Assembly (NCBI GenBank): GCA_009835515.1
Contig: VXXH01000680.1
Span: forward strand, 1 to 6,180
DNA from: Candidatus Poribacteria bacterium
GTDB taxonomy: Bacteria > Poribacteria > WGA-4E > WGA-3G
Length of the DNA stretch: 6,180 nt
Direction: 5' to 3'
Part shown: piece by piece, positions 1 through 5,520 of the stretch
Position numbering within the stretch: the first letter of the stretch is position 1
Layout: each line of letters begins with the position of its first letter
Made by a program: the position numbers and the translations under genes
The notes under the pieces: generated by a model
Database searches by the model: none
What the model saw: the letters and a program-made list of their open reading frames with translations, nothing else
What the model was told of the DNA's origin: nothing

Positions 1-11
1 CAATAAAACAT

Positions 12-47
12 GTAGGCGCGCTTCTTATTTCTTTGAAGCGCGCCTAC
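12..47 (-). terminator. Strong hairpin, probable rho-independent terminator of the outer-membrane protein gene
   Basis: A perfect 13-bp inverted repeat pairs 12-24 (GTAGGCGCGCTTC) with 35-47 (GAAGCGCGCCTAC), leaving a 10-base AT-rich loop. It starts 31 bases past the stop of the gene ending at 78. Read on the minus strand the stem is followed by ATGTTTTATTG, a weak U-rich stretch, which fits an intrinsic terminator. The plus-strand side has no U tract, so a bidirectional role is less likely. The arm sequence resembles other intergenic elements in this window, so it may be a repeat element recruited as a terminator. Confidence 0.6.
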
Positions 48-77
48 GGACTGATACAGATTGATAGGAAAATATGC

Positions 78-803
78 CTACCACCTACGCGTAAAATTCA
101 TTCTACCGGTAAGTCCGGTTTCATCTTCGCCTTTTTTCGTCTCATACCCGACATATAAGCCGAGGGTGTTGTTCTCACCGTAACCGATGTTCACTCGTCC
201 ACCAAAATTGAGAGCCCATAGTGCACCATTCTCGCCGAGACCGAGGACGGATTCAAACTGTGGACCGATAGCTATGGTATCGTTTAAAGCGTAGGTAATG
301 TAAGTCCGGTTGTAGAGTTCATTAATACTTTGATCATCAAATATGGAAGAAATTGTACTGATTGTCCAGTGGAAACCGAAGATTTTACCGGCGGGTAGGA
401 TCGCAAAGATTTGGGGGTATAAGGCATAGGGTCCGTCTGGACTGGTATAATTGAACCCAACGCCGAGCATCGGTGTTAGCAGCAGTGCCATGCTATCATT
501 TGCGATAACAGGGAACGAAATGCCCATATCAAACTCGCCCAAATGATCATTAACATAGATATTAGAATCAAATGAAATGCCACCGCTGAGCGGATGGCTT
601 GCACCCACTAAAAAATAGGTGCCGAGGCTATCAACATCAATCTGGAACCATCCCGTAATCTTTGGTTTTTCTTCCATCGGTTTTTCTTCCATTGCCTCCT
701 CAGCCTCGTGGGCATCAGCGTAGACGGTAGAGAAGGTGCCAAGAGACATCACACAGACAAGAAAGGCAACAACTGTACGCTTAAAAAAGGAATAAGTATT
801 CAT
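78..803 (-). CDS. Exported probable outer-membrane beta-barrel protein
   Basis: This 241-residue protein begins with a clear Sec signal peptide: a Lys-Arg at residues 9-10, a hydrophobic core at about 11-24, and a likely signal peptidase I site after VYA (residue 29). Residues 31-48 form a charged Glu/Lys/Pro linker with a duplicated MEEKP unit. From about residue 50 the chain alternates short hydrophobic and polar stretches with Gly and aromatic residues, as expected for transmembrane beta strands (for example 95-115, 175-205 and 211-221), and it ends in Trp, the aromatic C-terminal residue typical of barrels assembled by the BAM machinery. I recognise no specific family and cannot name a substrate. 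AAAGGAG lies upstream with a rather long 11-base gap to the ATG. The gene follows trpF by 39 bases and may be read through from it. A periplasmic beta-rich protein is the main alternative. Confidence 0.7.
   Translation of the reverse strand: MNTYSFFKRTVVAFLVCVMSLGTFSTVYADAHEAEEAMEEKPMEEKPKITGWFQIDVDSLGTYFLVGASHPLSGGISFDSNIYVNDHLGEFDMGISFPVIANDSMALLLTPMLGVGFNYTSPDGPYALYPQIFAILPAGKIFGFHWTISTISSIFDDQSINELYNRTYITYALNDTIAIGPQFESVLGLGENGALWALNFGGRVNIGYGENNTLGLYVGYETKKGEDETGLTGRMNFTRRW
664..692 (-). repeat. 15-bp tandem duplication inside the exported protein's linker
   Basis: The 14-base string GGTTTTTCTTCCAT occurs at 664-677 and again at 679-692, a period of 15 bases. It encodes the duplicated Met-Glu-Glu-Lys-Pro unit just after the signal peptide. 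Because the unit is a multiple of three it can expand or contract without breaking the frame. Confidence 0.75.
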
Positions 804-814
804 GAGAGATAAAT

Positions 815-821
815 CTCCTTT
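815..821 (-). promoter_or_regulatory. Ribosome binding site of the outer-membrane protein gene
   Basis: The minus strand reads AAAGGAG, an excellent match to the 16S rRNA tail, 11 bases before the ATG at 803-801. It supports this start, although the spacing is longer than the usual 5-9 bases. Confidence 0.6.
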
Positions 822-842
822 ATGTTTTGTAAGTAGAAGTGA

Positions 843-1532
843 TTAACTGACTTGCTCAACCTGTTCCATCAGTTGGACCAATTTTTGTGGGTCTTTGACA
901 CCTTTTGATGCTTCGACACCGGAACAGAGATCGATACCGTGCGGACGGATCGTTTCAATCGCGGCTTTGACGTTCTCCGGACGAATCCCACCCGCAAAGA
1001 AGACCGGTAGTGGACTCTCCGCGATGAGTTCAGCGGCGATATTCCAATCACAGGTTTTACCAGTACCGCCGTATCTCGGTTTCTCACCACTCAAATCAAC
1101 ACTATCAAACAACAGAAAATCCGCGCCTGCATCCGTATAGGCTTGCATTTGCGCGCGGACCGCAGGCACATCTACATTCTCAGGACGACCCGCAGGCAGA
1201 TAAACCGACTTCCAGAGTTGACATGTCACGCCGCGCTTAAGTGCTTCAACCTGTTGTGGCGACTCTTGCCCAAGCAGTTGAACGGCGGATGGGTGAACCT
1301 GTGATACCACCGCTTGGATGTCGGATGTTGTACGGTTGTATAGTAAAAGGACAGTTGGGATAGGACTTGCGCTTGCGATTTCGACGGCTTCGGCAGTGGA
1401 GCGTGTCCGTTCAGATACGGCAACATCAACTAACACGCCGGCGTAATCCGCGCCTGCATCAGCGGCAAGCCGAGCATCATGAATAGAGGTTATGCCACAG
1501 ATTTTGACAGTGCAGCGGGATTCCTTAGACAT
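843..1532 (-). CDS. trpF: Phosphoribosylanthranilate isomerase (TrpF)
   Basis: TrpF isomerises N-(5-phosphoribosyl)anthranilate to the carboxyphenylamino-deoxyribulose phosphate (CdRP) in tryptophan biosynthesis, as a cytosolic (beta/alpha)8 barrel. The 229-residue length is close to family norms. Visible landmarks are KICGIT at residues 10-15 with the catalytic Cys12; the QLLGQE strand at 85-90 (usually QLHG); Asp143 in LLFDS as the expected general acid; GGTGK at 155-159 followed by DW at 162-163; AGGIRPENV at 180-188; and SGVE at 204-207, which together form the phosphate-binding end of the barrel. The usual phosphate/anthranilate-side segment near residue 36, normally containing SPR, reads VSERTRS instead, and LLYN replaces the common VFVN. 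It is therefore a somewhat divergent member. No other trp gene is in the window. The ATG has AAAAGGA upstream with about 11 bases of spacing. Loss of TrpF activity is possible but every catalytic landmark is present. Confidence 0.9.
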   Translation of the reverse strand: MSKESRCTVKICGITSIHDARLAADAGADYAGVLVDVAVSERTRSTAEAVEIASASPIPTVLLLYNRTTSDIQAVVSQVHPSAVQLLGQESPQQVEALKRGVTCQLWKSVYLPAGRPENVDVPAVRAQMQAYTDAGADFLLFDSVDLSGEKPRYGGTGKTCDWNIAAELIAESPLPVFFAGGIRPENVKAAIETIRPHGIDLCSGVEASKGVKDPQKLVQLMEQVEQVS

Positions 1533-1572
1533 TTGTGCAATAATCCTTTTGGCGGGAAGTATACTGACTAAG

Positions 1573-1606
1573 ATCGGGATTACAAATCCCTCCTACAAGA
1601 CGATCG
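1573..1606. repeat. Intergenic hairpin element with a CCTACAA arm
   Basis: In the 78-base gap between the cupin and trpF genes, GGGATT (1576-1581) pairs with AATCCC (1585-1590) across a 3-base loop, flanked by GATC at 1572-1575 and again at 1602-1605, and by TCCTACAAG. On the minus strand it reads GTAGGAGGGATTTGTAATCC, continuing CGATC. No U tract follows, so it is not a typical terminator. The GTAGGAG start is shared with the element at 2890-2938. Confidence 0.5.
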
Positions 1607-1610
1607 GTTT

Positions 1611-1970
1611 TTATTTTTCAAAGATAGTTTGTCGGTCAGCATCCGAATAACAGATAATCATCGTTACGGGTTGCCAACCGGTGTTGACAGCGTTATGTTT
1701 GACATTGCGCGGAATACGCAACATCATGCCAGGTCTGAGTGGGATGACCTCATCTCCCAACTTATGGTCACACTCACCGGAGAGTACATAGATGAGTTCT
1801 TCACAGTTCGGGTGGTAATGCGTAGGATTCCCTTCGCCAGCGTTAATGTAGACGACCCCGAAAGTCATCTCGGCTTCTGGGTCAATTTGGTCATTGCAGA
1901 GCCATTTAATCGCGCCCCAAGGGAATTCGAGGGCACCTGCTTCGTTGCTATTAGTTAAGGTTATTTCCAT
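1611..1970 (-). CDS. Small single-domain cupin protein
   Basis: A 119-residue protein made almost entirely of one conserved cupin barrel. Cupin motif 1 is visible as G45, H51, H53, E58 and G65, and motif 2 as G81, P87, H92 and N96. The three His and the Glu are the standard divalent-metal ligands, so a metal site is expected. Small cupins of this kind include sugar- or ligand-binding proteins, isomerases and dioxygenases, and the sequence alone does not tell which. No signal peptide, so cytosolic. I chose the ATG at 1970-1968 because AAAGGAAG lies 5 bases upstream. An in-frame TTG at 2000 would add ten poorly cupin-like residues and would begin directly after the phosphoesterase stop. The gene follows the phosphoesterase by 30 bases and is probably in the same transcript. 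Confidence 0.85.
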   Translation of the reverse strand: MEITLTNSNEAGALEFPWGAIKWLCNDQIDPEAEMTFGVVYINAGEGNPTHYHPNCEELIYVLSGECDHKLGDEVIPLRPGMMLRIPRNVKHNAVNTGWQPVTMIICYSDADRQTIFEK

Positions 1971-1975
1971 AATGA

Positions 1976-1983
1976 CTTCCTTT
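1976..1983 (-). promoter_or_regulatory. Ribosome binding site that fixes the cupin start
   Basis: The minus strand reads AAAGGAAG, ending 5 bases before the ATG at 1970. It favours this start over the upstream in-frame TTG at 2000. Confidence 0.65.
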
Positions 1984-2000
1984 CTGTCTTCCGAATTCAA

Positions 2001-2837
2001 TCATACCTCGAAACAAGCCAAACATTGCGTCGCATAATCCTGCAATCCGACCGTCGGTTTTTCTTGGAGATACCCAATAGGCGCACAGATAGCCCGGACG
2101 CTACGAATTGGCATATCAAGTGCCTGATGCGTATGCCCGAAGAGGAGGTGTGTGACACGCGGTTCTTCCAAACAGAGCATCCCCAAGCGTTGACTTCCCA
2201 TGAATGCGCGAAAGAAATCCCACGGCAATTCGCCACGGTACCGGATACACTCTCGGAACGGAACATGGTGTGTAACAACAATAATCCGTGACACATCGTC
2301 TCGAACGGCGGCAATCTGCGCCTTCAGTTCTGCCTCAAAACGTCGAGCAACAACACAATCCGTCCCCGACCACTTGGCATAGCGTTTATCGTTCCAGACT
2401 GCCCCCATTAATTCTTTCCCGGCATATTGGGCATCGGAGAAGTCATACCCATCTGGTGCGAAACTATAATCGTACCAACCGATAGTCCCACAGAACCCGA
2501 TCTGTTCATTGACAAAAGGTTCATCCATGAGCGGGTGAAACCCACACTCATAACAGAGTGTTGAAATAATCTCACATTTCCGTTCACTCGTGACATCAGG
2601 AGTCTCAATTGCCCAGATATCATGGTTGCCGGGGACAAATAATTTCTTACACGCTAAATCTGCAAGCTGAAATGCGTTAAGTGTTTCAGAAAGTTGAACT
2701 AAATGGCGGGCAATATCACCTGCAAGCACTAAAACATCAAGTTGTGCCGCCTTCACCGCGTCAATAAGATGTGGAAGGATTGCTCTGTTTAAAGGCGTAA
2801 CGTCTGTGTGTAAATCTGAAATGAGTCCAATTTTCAT
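2001..2837 (-). CDS. Calcineurin-like metallophosphoesterase
   Basis: This 278-residue cytosolic protein carries the full set of dimetal phosphoesterase motifs: SDLH with Asp8 and His10; GDI with Asp41; GNHD at 70-73 with the bridging-site Asn71 and catalytic His72; THH with His190; and GHTH with His235 and His237. The family hydrolyses phosphomono- or phosphodiesters using two metal ions. Substrates range from cyclic nucleotides and nucleic acids to phosphoproteins, and the sequence does not settle which. The insert between about residues 75 and 185 is Trp/Tyr rich and probably forms a substrate cap. The start is secure because motif I begins at residue 7, yet no clear Shine-Dalgarno sequence precedes it, so translation may be weak. 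Its stop lies 30 bases before the cupin start, suggesting co-transcription. Confidence 0.88.
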   Translation of the reverse strand: MKIGLISDLHTDVTPLNRAILPHLIDAVKAAQLDVLVLAGDIARHLVQLSETLNAFQLADLACKKLFVPGNHDIWAIETPDVTSERKCEIISTLCYECGFHPLMDEPFVNEQIGFCGTIGWYDYSFAPDGYDFSDAQYAGKELMGAVWNDKRYAKWSGTDCVVARRFEAELKAQIAAVRDDVSRIIVVTHHVPFRECIRYRGELPWDFFRAFMGSQRLGMLCLEEPRVTHLLFGHTHQALDMPIRSVRAICAPIGYLQEKPTVGLQDYATQCLACFEV

Positions 2838-2889
2838 TAGCAGCGCACACCGTGTTATAAAACAGAACCATTCAGTTTTTGAATTTTCG

Positions 2890-2938
2890 TCAATTTTATC
2901 GGAGCAGTCACGATTCGGAGATCGCTCCTACAAATTGA
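2890..2938. repeat. Intergenic palindromic element with GGAGC/GCTCC arms
   Basis: Nested inverted repeats fill much of the gap between the PDZ-HEAT lipoprotein and the phosphoesterase. TCAATTT (2890-2896) pairs with AAATTGA (2932-2938), and GGAGC (2901-2905) pairs with GCTCC (2924-2928). A competing hairpin is GGAG (2917-2920) with CTCC (2925-2928). The minus strand reads TTTGTAGGAGCGATCTCC at its start. No U tract follows on either strand. It shares the TGTAGGAG start with the element at 1573-1606. Confidence 0.55.
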
Positions 2939-2939
2939 A

Positions 2940-4385
2940 TTACATTGATTCCTGTGTTAAGTTTTTGAAGACCTCGTCCAAAAAGATGCGGATACCGCTG
3001 TCAGCCTCCCCTTGGTACTGCTGACGCTGGCGTTCAAGTGCTTGCATTGAAGGCGCATCCCCGATCTTAGCAATTGCATCAACAAGTGTGAGTTGGATCG
3101 CGGGTTCGCTGGTAGTTTCCAACGCCTTAATCAGGCGGTCCCGTGCCTTAACGCCGCCGATGCCGCCGAGTGCGGAAGCCGCGATGTCTTTTGTGCTGGT
3201 ATCCTCACTTTCAAAAGCAGTAACGAGTGCGTCAACAGCGGGTTCACCTATCTGCCTGAGTGCTACGCCCGCTTGGAAACGGATTCCCGGAATTTCTGCT
3301 GAATTTTCGAGAACAGCGACGAGTGCATGAATCGCAGAAACAGGTTTAAGGATTCCGAGTATAGCGAGGCAAGCGCGCCGAATTTCCTGTTCGGGTTCCA
3401 CCGTAATTTGGATGTATTCTTGAGCGAGCTCTGCGAGCTGTCCTTCGTTAATTTTCTGGTAGAGTGCCTCGGATCTGTGTCTGAACTGGGTTCCGAAAGG
3501 CGCTTTGAGGGTAGCAGTATTTTCGGCGCGGTCTACGGTAAGCAAGCCAAGGATGGCAGCAGATTCCATTTGCTGTGCCTGAAGACTATCGGCAGGTAGT
3601 TGGTTCACATTCGCGCGCTGAAATTGCTGAAAGAGGTCGTTGAGAACACTCAATTCGACGAGACGTTGTAAGCTGCTAATTGAGGATTTTCTGAGAGAGA
3701 GTTCAGGGCTATTCCTAAAAATATCGACAAGTGGTTCAATAGCGCGGGTATCACCCAATTCACCGAGGGCGTTTACAGAGGCAATCTTCACACCTATTAA
3801 TTCAGTGGTTCGGAAAGTAACTTGCTGTTTAGAGAGTTTACCAATCGTTTCCTTATAATCATTAAGGCTATAAATTTTTCGTTCATCAACAATTTTTTCG
3901 ATAACGTCTCCGACCTGAATATCGGCGTTTGCAGCGGGCGTACCGGGCTGAATTTGTTTGACGCGCAGGGTGCCATTTCCTTCAACACTTAATCCGACCT
4001 TATCTCCGCGTCTACGGAGGGCAATGCGGAGCGGCGGTTTATCTTTCAGATGAAGAATAAGGTTATTGTCCTCATCCAATCCTTTTTTCAGTGCGCTGTT
4101 AAAGTCGCTGGCACTTCGGATCGGATATTCGGCAATCACATAAGAGATTAGTTCGCCTCTCTCAAGTTGGGCTTGATGTGCGGGACCATTCGGGGTGGTT
4201 TCTAAAACAACGACACCGCTCGTCGACCAACGGTCTTTGAGGTCGCTATCTAACTGCTGTAGCTGCATTTGCAGACGTTCATCGTAATACTGATTTTCAC
4301 AACCGAGTCCTACTACGAGTAGGAAAAGCGGCACGCTAAACATCAAGTATCGGGGTTTGTCGAACTTTATTATTTTTTTGAGCAT
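2940..4385 (-). CDS. Lipoprotein with two PDZ-like domains and a HEAT-repeat solenoid
   Basis: A 481-residue predicted envelope lipoprotein of no family I can name. Residues 1-28 form a signal peptide (basic start, hydrophobic core 15-27) ending in GLGC, with Cys29 the likely lipidated residue; the -3 position is Gly rather than Leu, so the lipobox is imperfect. About 45-125 and 128-195 look like two PDZ domains: GPAHQAQLERGELISYV and, more typically, PGTPAANADIQVGDVIEKI. From about 199 on, HEAT-type helix pairs recur (199-226, 229-258, 333-363, 366-395, 397-425, 427-452), with a less regular stretch at 265-330. No protease domain is attached, so a scaffolding or peptide-binding role in the periplasm is inferred. 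The ATG at 4385 was chosen for its AAGGAAG five bases upstream and the signal peptide; an in-frame TTG at 4445 would overlap the previous stop. It follows the TPR-HEAT lipoprotein by 56 bases. Confidence 0.8.
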   Translation of the reverse strand: MLKKIIKFDKPRYLMFSVPLFLLVVGLGCENQYYDERLQMQLQQLDSDLKDRWSTSGVVVLETTPNGPAHQAQLERGELISYVIAEYPIRSASDFNSALKKGLDEDNNLILHLKDKPPLRIALRRRGDKVGLSVEGNGTLRVKQIQPGTPAANADIQVGDVIEKIVDERKIYSLNDYKETIGKLSKQQVTFRTTELIGVKIASVNALGELGDTRAIEPLVDIFRNSPELSLRKSSISSLQRLVELSVLNDLFQQFQRANVNQLPADSLQAQQMESAAILGLLTVDRAENTATLKAPFGTQFRHRSEALYQKINEGQLAELAQEYIQITVEPEQEIRRACLAILGILKPVSAIHALVAVLENSAEIPGIRFQAGVALRQIGEPAVDALVTAFESEDTSTKDIAASALGGIGGVKARDRLIKALETTSEPAIQLTLVDAIAKIGDAPSMQALERQRQQYQGEADSGIRIFLDEVFKNLTQESM

Positions 4386-4390
4386 ACAGG

Positions 4391-4397
4391 CTTCCTT
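4391..4397 (-). promoter_or_regulatory. Ribosome binding site that fixes the PDZ-HEAT lipoprotein start
   Basis: The minus strand reads AAGGAAG, ending 5 bases before the ATG at 4385. It makes the upstream in-frame TTG at 4445 unnecessary. Confidence 0.65.
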
Positions 4398-4416
4398 CCA
4401 ATTTAAAAGCATGTTT

Positions 4417-4440
4417 CGACTCGCAAGCTGCGACTCGCGA
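4417..4440. repeat. Short GC-rich repeat and hairpin between the two lipoprotein genes
   Basis: CGACTCGC occurs at 4417-4424 and again at 4431-4438, a 14-base period. The same stretch folds as TCGCA (4421-4425) with TGCGA (4429-4433) over a 3-base loop. It abuts the stop codon of the upstream lipoprotein gene (4444-4442). It has no U tract, so I read it as an intergenic repeat, not a terminator. Confidence 0.45.
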
Positions 4441-4441
4441 T

Positions 4442-5326
4442 TCAATTAAGAGGAATAGCAACATCTCGACTGCTCTGTTCTTTCAAAGCATCTAAGAGCG
4501 GTTCCACAACTTTCTCGTCGCCGAGTACCGCCAATGCGCGGATCGCATCAACGCGCAGCGATGATCCTTTGTTTTCCACAATTTTGACTAACACAGGCAC
4601 AGCAGTCCCGCCGATTTTCCCAAGAGCTTCGACAGCGAGTTGTCGGACCTCAGGTTCTTCTCGGTCGCGTTTCCACTTAGCAGAACCGGATTCAATGAGT
4701 ACAGCGAGTGCTGGGATCGCGTTTTCACTACCGACCTCCCCAAGTGCCTTGACAGCATTCAAGCGGGTTTCCGTACGTCCGTGTTCCAGAAGTTTCACCA
4801 AAATAGGCACAATCGTGTTCGGGTCATCTTTGCCAAGATGTCCGAGGACCCAATGCGCATTGTGTCTATCGCGATTATCATTGGACTTAATCGCCTTTTG
4901 GAGTTGGCTGAGGAGCCGTTTCCTATCACCTTGTGTATAGACCCGTTTGAGCGCGTCAAGTGCAGCGTTTTGGATATCCAGATCATCATCGCGGAGCGTC
5001 TCAAAAACAAGTCTCTCAAGATATTTACCTTTTTCTTCTTGATAGGCAAGGAACATCTGTTTACCACGCTCAGCGATCGATGCCGTCTCCCAATCAGGTG
5101 TATTCGGTTCGTAAAACTCCTGAGAGTTATAAAGCCCGAGCAGATAATGTGCTTCAGCGTTATCCGTCGGTTGCTGCAGCGCGAGTTTAAATTCTCGGAC
5201 AGCGCGCTCTTCTTTGCGCCGTTTATCCGACTTAATCAATTCTTTGCCCTTCGCGAGATTTTCGTTCTGCGTGCCGCATCCAACAGAAAAAAGAACGAGT
5301 ACAAAAGCGAACCAGATTTTTTTCAT
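4442..5326 (-). CDS. Lipoprotein with a TPR-like segment and HEAT repeats
   Basis: A 294-residue predicted lipoprotein. The signal peptide MKKIWFAFVLVLFSVG precedes Cys17, the probable lipid anchor, with Ser at -3. Residues about 23-66 look like one or two TPR helices (AVREFKLALQQ, then AEAHYLLGLY). About five HEAT repeats follow at 115-146, 150-182, 184-214, 224-254 and 256-284, with typical cores such as LNAVKALGEVG, QLAVEALGKIG and VDAIRALAVLG. These solenoids bind proteins; no catalytic motif is visible. The chain ends shortly after the start of what could be another repeat (residues 286-294), next to the repeat element at 4417-4440. The ATG at 5326 is preferred because AGGGG lies upstream and the signal peptide starts there; the frame stays open to 5473 but that extension lies over palindromic repeat DNA. 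With the following PDZ-HEAT lipoprotein it forms a likely operon and functional pair. Confidence 0.8.
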   Translation of the reverse strand: MKKIWFAFVLVLFSVGCGTQNENLAKGKELIKSDKRRKEERAVREFKLALQQPTDNAEAHYLLGLYNSQEFYEPNTPDWETASIAERGKQMFLAYQEEKGKYLERLVFETLRDDDLDIQNAALDALKRVYTQGDRKRLLSQLQKAIKSNDNRDRHNAHWVLGHLGKDDPNTIVPILVKLLEHGRTETRLNAVKALGEVGSENAIPALAVLIESGSAKWKRDREEPEVRQLAVEALGKIGGTAVPVLVKIVENKGSSLRVDAIRALAVLGDEKVVEPLLDALKEQSSRDVAIPLN

Positions 5327-5334
5327 ATTCAATT

Positions 5335-5340
5335 CCCCTA
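5335..5340 (-). promoter_or_regulatory. Ribosome binding site that fixes the TPR-HEAT lipoprotein start
   Basis: The minus strand reads TAGGGG, ending 8 bases before the ATG at 5326. A small hairpin lies just upstream, at 5347-5361. Confidence 0.55.
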
Positions 5341-5346
5341 CGCGGT

Positions 5347-5361
5347 TCAAACTTCGTTTGA
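5347..5361 (-). promoter_or_regulatory. Small hairpin just upstream of the lipoprotein ribosome binding site
   Basis: TCAAAC (5347-5352) pairs with GTTTGA (5356-5361) across a 3-base loop, six bases before the AGGGG ribosome binding site in the mRNA. It could shape the leader of the lipoprotein transcript. The stem is short and AT-rich, so chance is a real alternative. Confidence 0.3.
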
Positions 5362-5368
5362 TTAAAAG

Positions 5369-5400
5369 TTTGTAGAGACAACTGTCCCGCAGTTCCCGCT
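5369..5400. repeat. Short hairpin element beginning TTTGTAG
   Basis: AACTG (5380-5384) pairs with CAGTT (5390-5394) across TCCCG, just inside a TTTGTAGAGAC flank at 5369-5379. The TTGTAG border resembles the other intergenic elements of this window, but the stem is only 5 bp. Confidence 0.35.
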
Positions 5401-5423
5401 GAAGGTTTTGCAAATTCTCCTGT

Positions 5424-5488
5424 TTGTAGGCACAGTTTGCGGATGAGTGCCTTCTAAAGCGAGTGCGTTTCACAAAGCGTGCCTACAA
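5424..5488. repeat. 65-base palindromic element bounded by TTGTAGGCAC inverted repeats
   Basis: TTGTAGGCAC at 5424-5433 is the exact reverse complement of GTGCCTACAA at 5479-5488. The 45-base interior contains GAGTGC twice (5445-5450 and 5461-5466). Perfect terminal inverted repeats around a short non-coding core fit a REP-like or miniature mobile element. It lies in the 194-base gap between the acetyltransferase and the TPR-HEAT lipoprotein and could separate their transcripts. The minus-strand left arm GTAGGCACGCTT closely matches the terminator-like stem at 12-47 (GTAGGCGCGCTT). Confidence 0.6.
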
Positions 5489-5520
5489 CGAAGCGAGATG
5501 CTTAAGTTCTTCTAATATTC

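Noticed and set aside
1629..1958. Plus-strand open frame of 109 codons opposite the cupin
   Set aside because: It is the antisense shadow of a gene with intact cupin motifs and has no ribosome binding site or domain of its own.
1971..2000. Possible TTG start ten codons upstream for the cupin
   Set aside because: The internal ATG has AAAGGAAG at ideal spacing and the extra residues add nothing cupin-like.
4386..4445. Possible TTG start 20 codons upstream for the PDZ-HEAT lipoprotein
   Set aside because: It overlaps the previous stop codon, covers the repeat element and has no ribosome binding site, while AAGGAAG precedes the ATG at 4385.
4640..5365. Long plus-strand open frame of 241 codons
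   Set aside because: It lies antisense to the HEAT-repeat lipoprotein, whose signal peptide, repeats and ribosome binding site are convincing. The plus-strand product has no recognisable domain and an unusual Arg/Phe/Ile-rich composition.
5327..5473. Possible 49-residue N-terminal extension of the TPR-HEAT lipoprotein
   Set aside because: It would bury the signal peptide internally, runs over palindromic intergenic DNA, and ignores the AGGGG site just before the ATG at 5326.
12..5488. CRISPR array or defence-system reading of the repeats
   Set aside because: The elements are dispersed, differ in length and sequence, have no regular spacers, and no cas or nuclease gene is present.
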